Source: a virus | Strand: one strand, 5' to 3' | Length of the DNA: 37,592 bases | IMG/VR virus record: IMGVR_UViG_3300032342_000024 | Span: 1-37,592 of that record | Shown: positions 36,405 through 37,592 of the stretch, one piece after another | How positions within the stretch are numbered: the stretch's first letter is position 1 | How the letters are laid out: each line of letters begins with the position of its first letter | The notes under the pieces: model-generated | What the model saw: the letters and a program-made list of their open reading frames with translations, nothing else | The model's database searches: none | What the model was told of the DNA's origin: nothing | Translations under genes and position numbers: made by a program

Positions 36405-36707
36405 ATGAAACTGAGAGAGAGACTGAGACTGATCGCAGGGTTGATCGTCGGGAAGAAGTACGGCGTGATCATCGACAGGGACTACGCGCAGTGGGGAACA
36501 CTGAAGACGGTGTACGGAGGTTGCTCGGACATCCAGTTGTTAGGGCCGACGAAGTTCGATGCGAAGGACGAGCGCAAGAAGTGGTACATCGGGTTCCTGA
36601 CGATGGGAGAAGGCACACTCACGCAGGACGACCTCGCCAGTTATTTCTTCAAGAGAGACCGCAAGTACGAGTTCGATGACGAGACCGGATTCAAGGACAG
36701 GACATAG
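36405..36707 (+). CDS. Hypothetical protein upstream of small terminase
   Basis: 100 residues from ATG 36405, chosen because GGAGGAAGG lies just before it. GTG 36390 would add five residues. Basic N-terminal helix, then a strand-rich part (TVYGGCSDIQLLGPTKF) and an acidic end. Function unknown. Confidence 0.6.
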   Translation: MKLRERLRLIAGLIVGKKYGVIIDRDYAQWGTLKTVYGGCSDIQLLGPTKFDAKDERKKWYIGFLTMGEGTLTQDDLASYFFKRDRKYEFDDETGFKDRT

Positions 36708-36728
36708 GTAACAGGATAGGTAGAGGAA

Positions 36729-37283
36729 TTGCCAACCAAGAGCGAGCCGTGGGAACGGAGGGACGACGAGTCGGCGAAGGCGTACGAGGCGTACCAACTC
36801 TATCGAGAATCGGGGGCGAAGCGGAGTACTGCGAAGGTAGCGGTATCATTACGCAAATCGAAAGGGCTGATTCAAAGATGGTCGCGGCGGCATCAATGGG
36901 GCATCAGGACGAGGGCGTACGACGAGAGGATCGCGAAGGCTCAGGCGGCGGAGGAGCTGACGTCGGCGGACAGGATGAACAAGAGGCACATCGCCGAGTC
37001 GCAGAAGATGCAGGAGACGGTGCTGCGCTACCTCAAGGACTTCGACCCGAAGAGGCTGCAGGCGAGGGACGTCCCGGCGTGGCTGAAGGTCGCGACGGAG
37101 ATGGAGCGCAAGTGCATGGGGCTCGACCAGGGCTCGCAGGTGAGCGTCGGCGTGCAGGTGAACATCGACGACCGGCAGGTGATCCTCGCGACGAAGCTCT
37201 ACCCGAAGGCCGTGTCGATGCTGACGGAAGGGCAGCGGGCCGAGCTTGAGGCGTACAGGAAGAGCGTGGAGGACGGCGGATGA
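36729..37283 (+). CDS. terS: Terminase small subunit (probable)
   Basis: 184 residues, TTG start behind GGTAGAGGAA. The start (EPWERRDDESAKAYEAYQLY, then KSKGLIQRWSRRHQWGIR) is the typical opening of one group of phage small terminases: a helix-turn-helix that recognises the packaging site. Residues about 70-184 are a helical oligomerisation part. Normally adjacent to terL, but here about 7 kb of small genes intervene on the circular map. Confidence 0.75.
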   Translation: MPTKSEPWERRDDESAKAYEAYQLYRESGAKRSTAKVAVSLRKSKGLIQRWSRRHQWGIRTRAYDERIAKAQAAEELTSADRMNKRHIAESQKMQETVLRYLKDFDPKRLQARDVPAWLKVATEMERKCMGLDQGSQVSVGVQVNIDDRQVILATKLYPKAVSMLTEGQRAELEAYRKSVEDGG

Positions 37284-37592
37284 CGATTAATCTTGAAGAG
37301 GACGGGAAGCGATTGATAGCCAACTGGCAACAACGACTGAAAAATAGGAGATATGAAGGATTTCCGATTATCTGGTCGGAATCGCAAATCATCAGGAACG
37401 CAAAGCCCTGGCGCAAGTTCAAGCGATGGCTGTTCCGAGTGAGGCGAATCAGATTCGGCGGACCCGACCTCGGACCTTCGAGAATATATCTACTCGACCT
37501 CGACACGATGAGGGATAACCTGAAGGGAACTCCTGCAGGGATTGAAGAAGTTTCGAAGAACGGAACTGAAACGCCGAACGATGTCCGGGAGA
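37280..37592 (+). CDS. 5' part of junction-spanning hypothetical gene
   Basis: ATGA start overlapping the small terminase stop. Reads 104 full codons to the contig end and continues in the same frame at the left end to TAG 130-132 (105 residues in all). Basic middle (AKPWRKFKRWLFRVRRIRFG). Possibly a packaging accessory from its position. Family not recognised. Confidence 0.7.
   Translation, partial: MTINLEEDGKRLIANWQQRLKNRRYEGFPIIWSESQIIRNAKPWRKFKRWLFRVRRIRFGGPDLGPSRIYLLDLDTMRDNLKGTPAGIEEVSKNGTETPNDVRE
37466..37592. repeat. Right copy of 127-bp exact terminal overlap
   Basis: Identical to 1-127; see the left copy. Remove one copy to obtain the circular genome. Confidence 0.95.

Noticed and set aside
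1-37592. Diversity-generating retroelement or integrase
   Set aside because: No reverse transcriptase, template/variable repeat pair or tyrosine/serine recombinase signature was found in any frame.
37466-37592. Biological direct terminal repeat of virion DNA
   Set aside because: Exactly 127 bases matches an assembler k-mer length, so an assembly overlap is the simpler explanation. Read coverage would be needed to revive the idea.

Overview
The window looks like one complete genome of a tailed double-stranded DNA virus (HK97-type, Caudoviricetes) of about 37.5 kb, assembled as a circle. Bases 1-127 are repeated exactly at 37466-37592, and one gene runs across that junction. Every gene I accept is on the + strand. 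Most neighbours overlap by ATGA, GTGA or TTGA, so translation is tightly coupled. The host is most likely an archaeon. Reasons: TATA-box promoters (for example 25301-25310), heavy use of AGG for arginine and ATA for isoleucine in otherwise G/C-ending codons, many small zinc-ribbon proteins, and a Cas4-like Fe-S nuclease. I cannot name the host lineage from sequence alone, and a bacterial host is not strictly excluded.

Layout. (1) 1-6463: about 18 small accessory genes. They include a two-HTH DNA-binding protein, a GT-A glycosyltransferase, a metallophosphoesterase, a Myb/SANT-like protein, a SemiSWEET-like membrane protein and many zinc-ribbon proteins. (2) 6439-14539: packaging and head. These are large terminase, a ribbon-helix-helix-like protein, a helically phased operator array, a portal fused to a MuF domain, a gp10-like protein, a XkdF-like protease fused to a scaffold, and the major capsid protein. 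(3) 14621-18025: beta-rich fibre or spike proteins, unusually placed between capsid and connector genes. (4) 18025-25289: connector, tail completion, two small membrane proteins (possible lysis), major tail protein, a chaperone candidate, a very short tape measure protein and tail hub proteins. (5) 25290-25888: a strong TATA promoter followed by about 560 bp with several long stem-loops. This is either a structured RNA or an odd low-complexity gene. (6) 25889-30931: recombination module with a probable single-strand annealing protein, a Cas4-like nuclease and a RusA resolvase. No polymerase, helicase or integrase is visible. (7) 30932-35908: a visibly more AT-rich accessory region with three DNA methyltransferases and small Cys-rich genes, joined by a repeated stop/Shine-Dalgarno/start module. 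(8) 35905-37592: two unknown genes, small terminase, and the junction-spanning gene.

How it works together. Terminase, portal, protease/scaffold and capsid build and fill the head, and the short tape measure predicts a short tail. The annealing protein, Cas4-like exonuclease and RusA form a recombination set that probably acts on host-replicated DNA. The three methyltransferases have no visible partner endonuclease and probably protect viral DNA from host restriction. Best candidates for something new: (a) a C5-methyltransferase gene whose +1 frame encodes, over about 915 bp, a second protein with its own family-like WPTP motifs; (b) the cassette-like array in which six genes are linked by one repeated module; (c) the structured region behind the 25.3-kb TATA box; (d) two methyltransferases with near-identical ends and unrelated centres.
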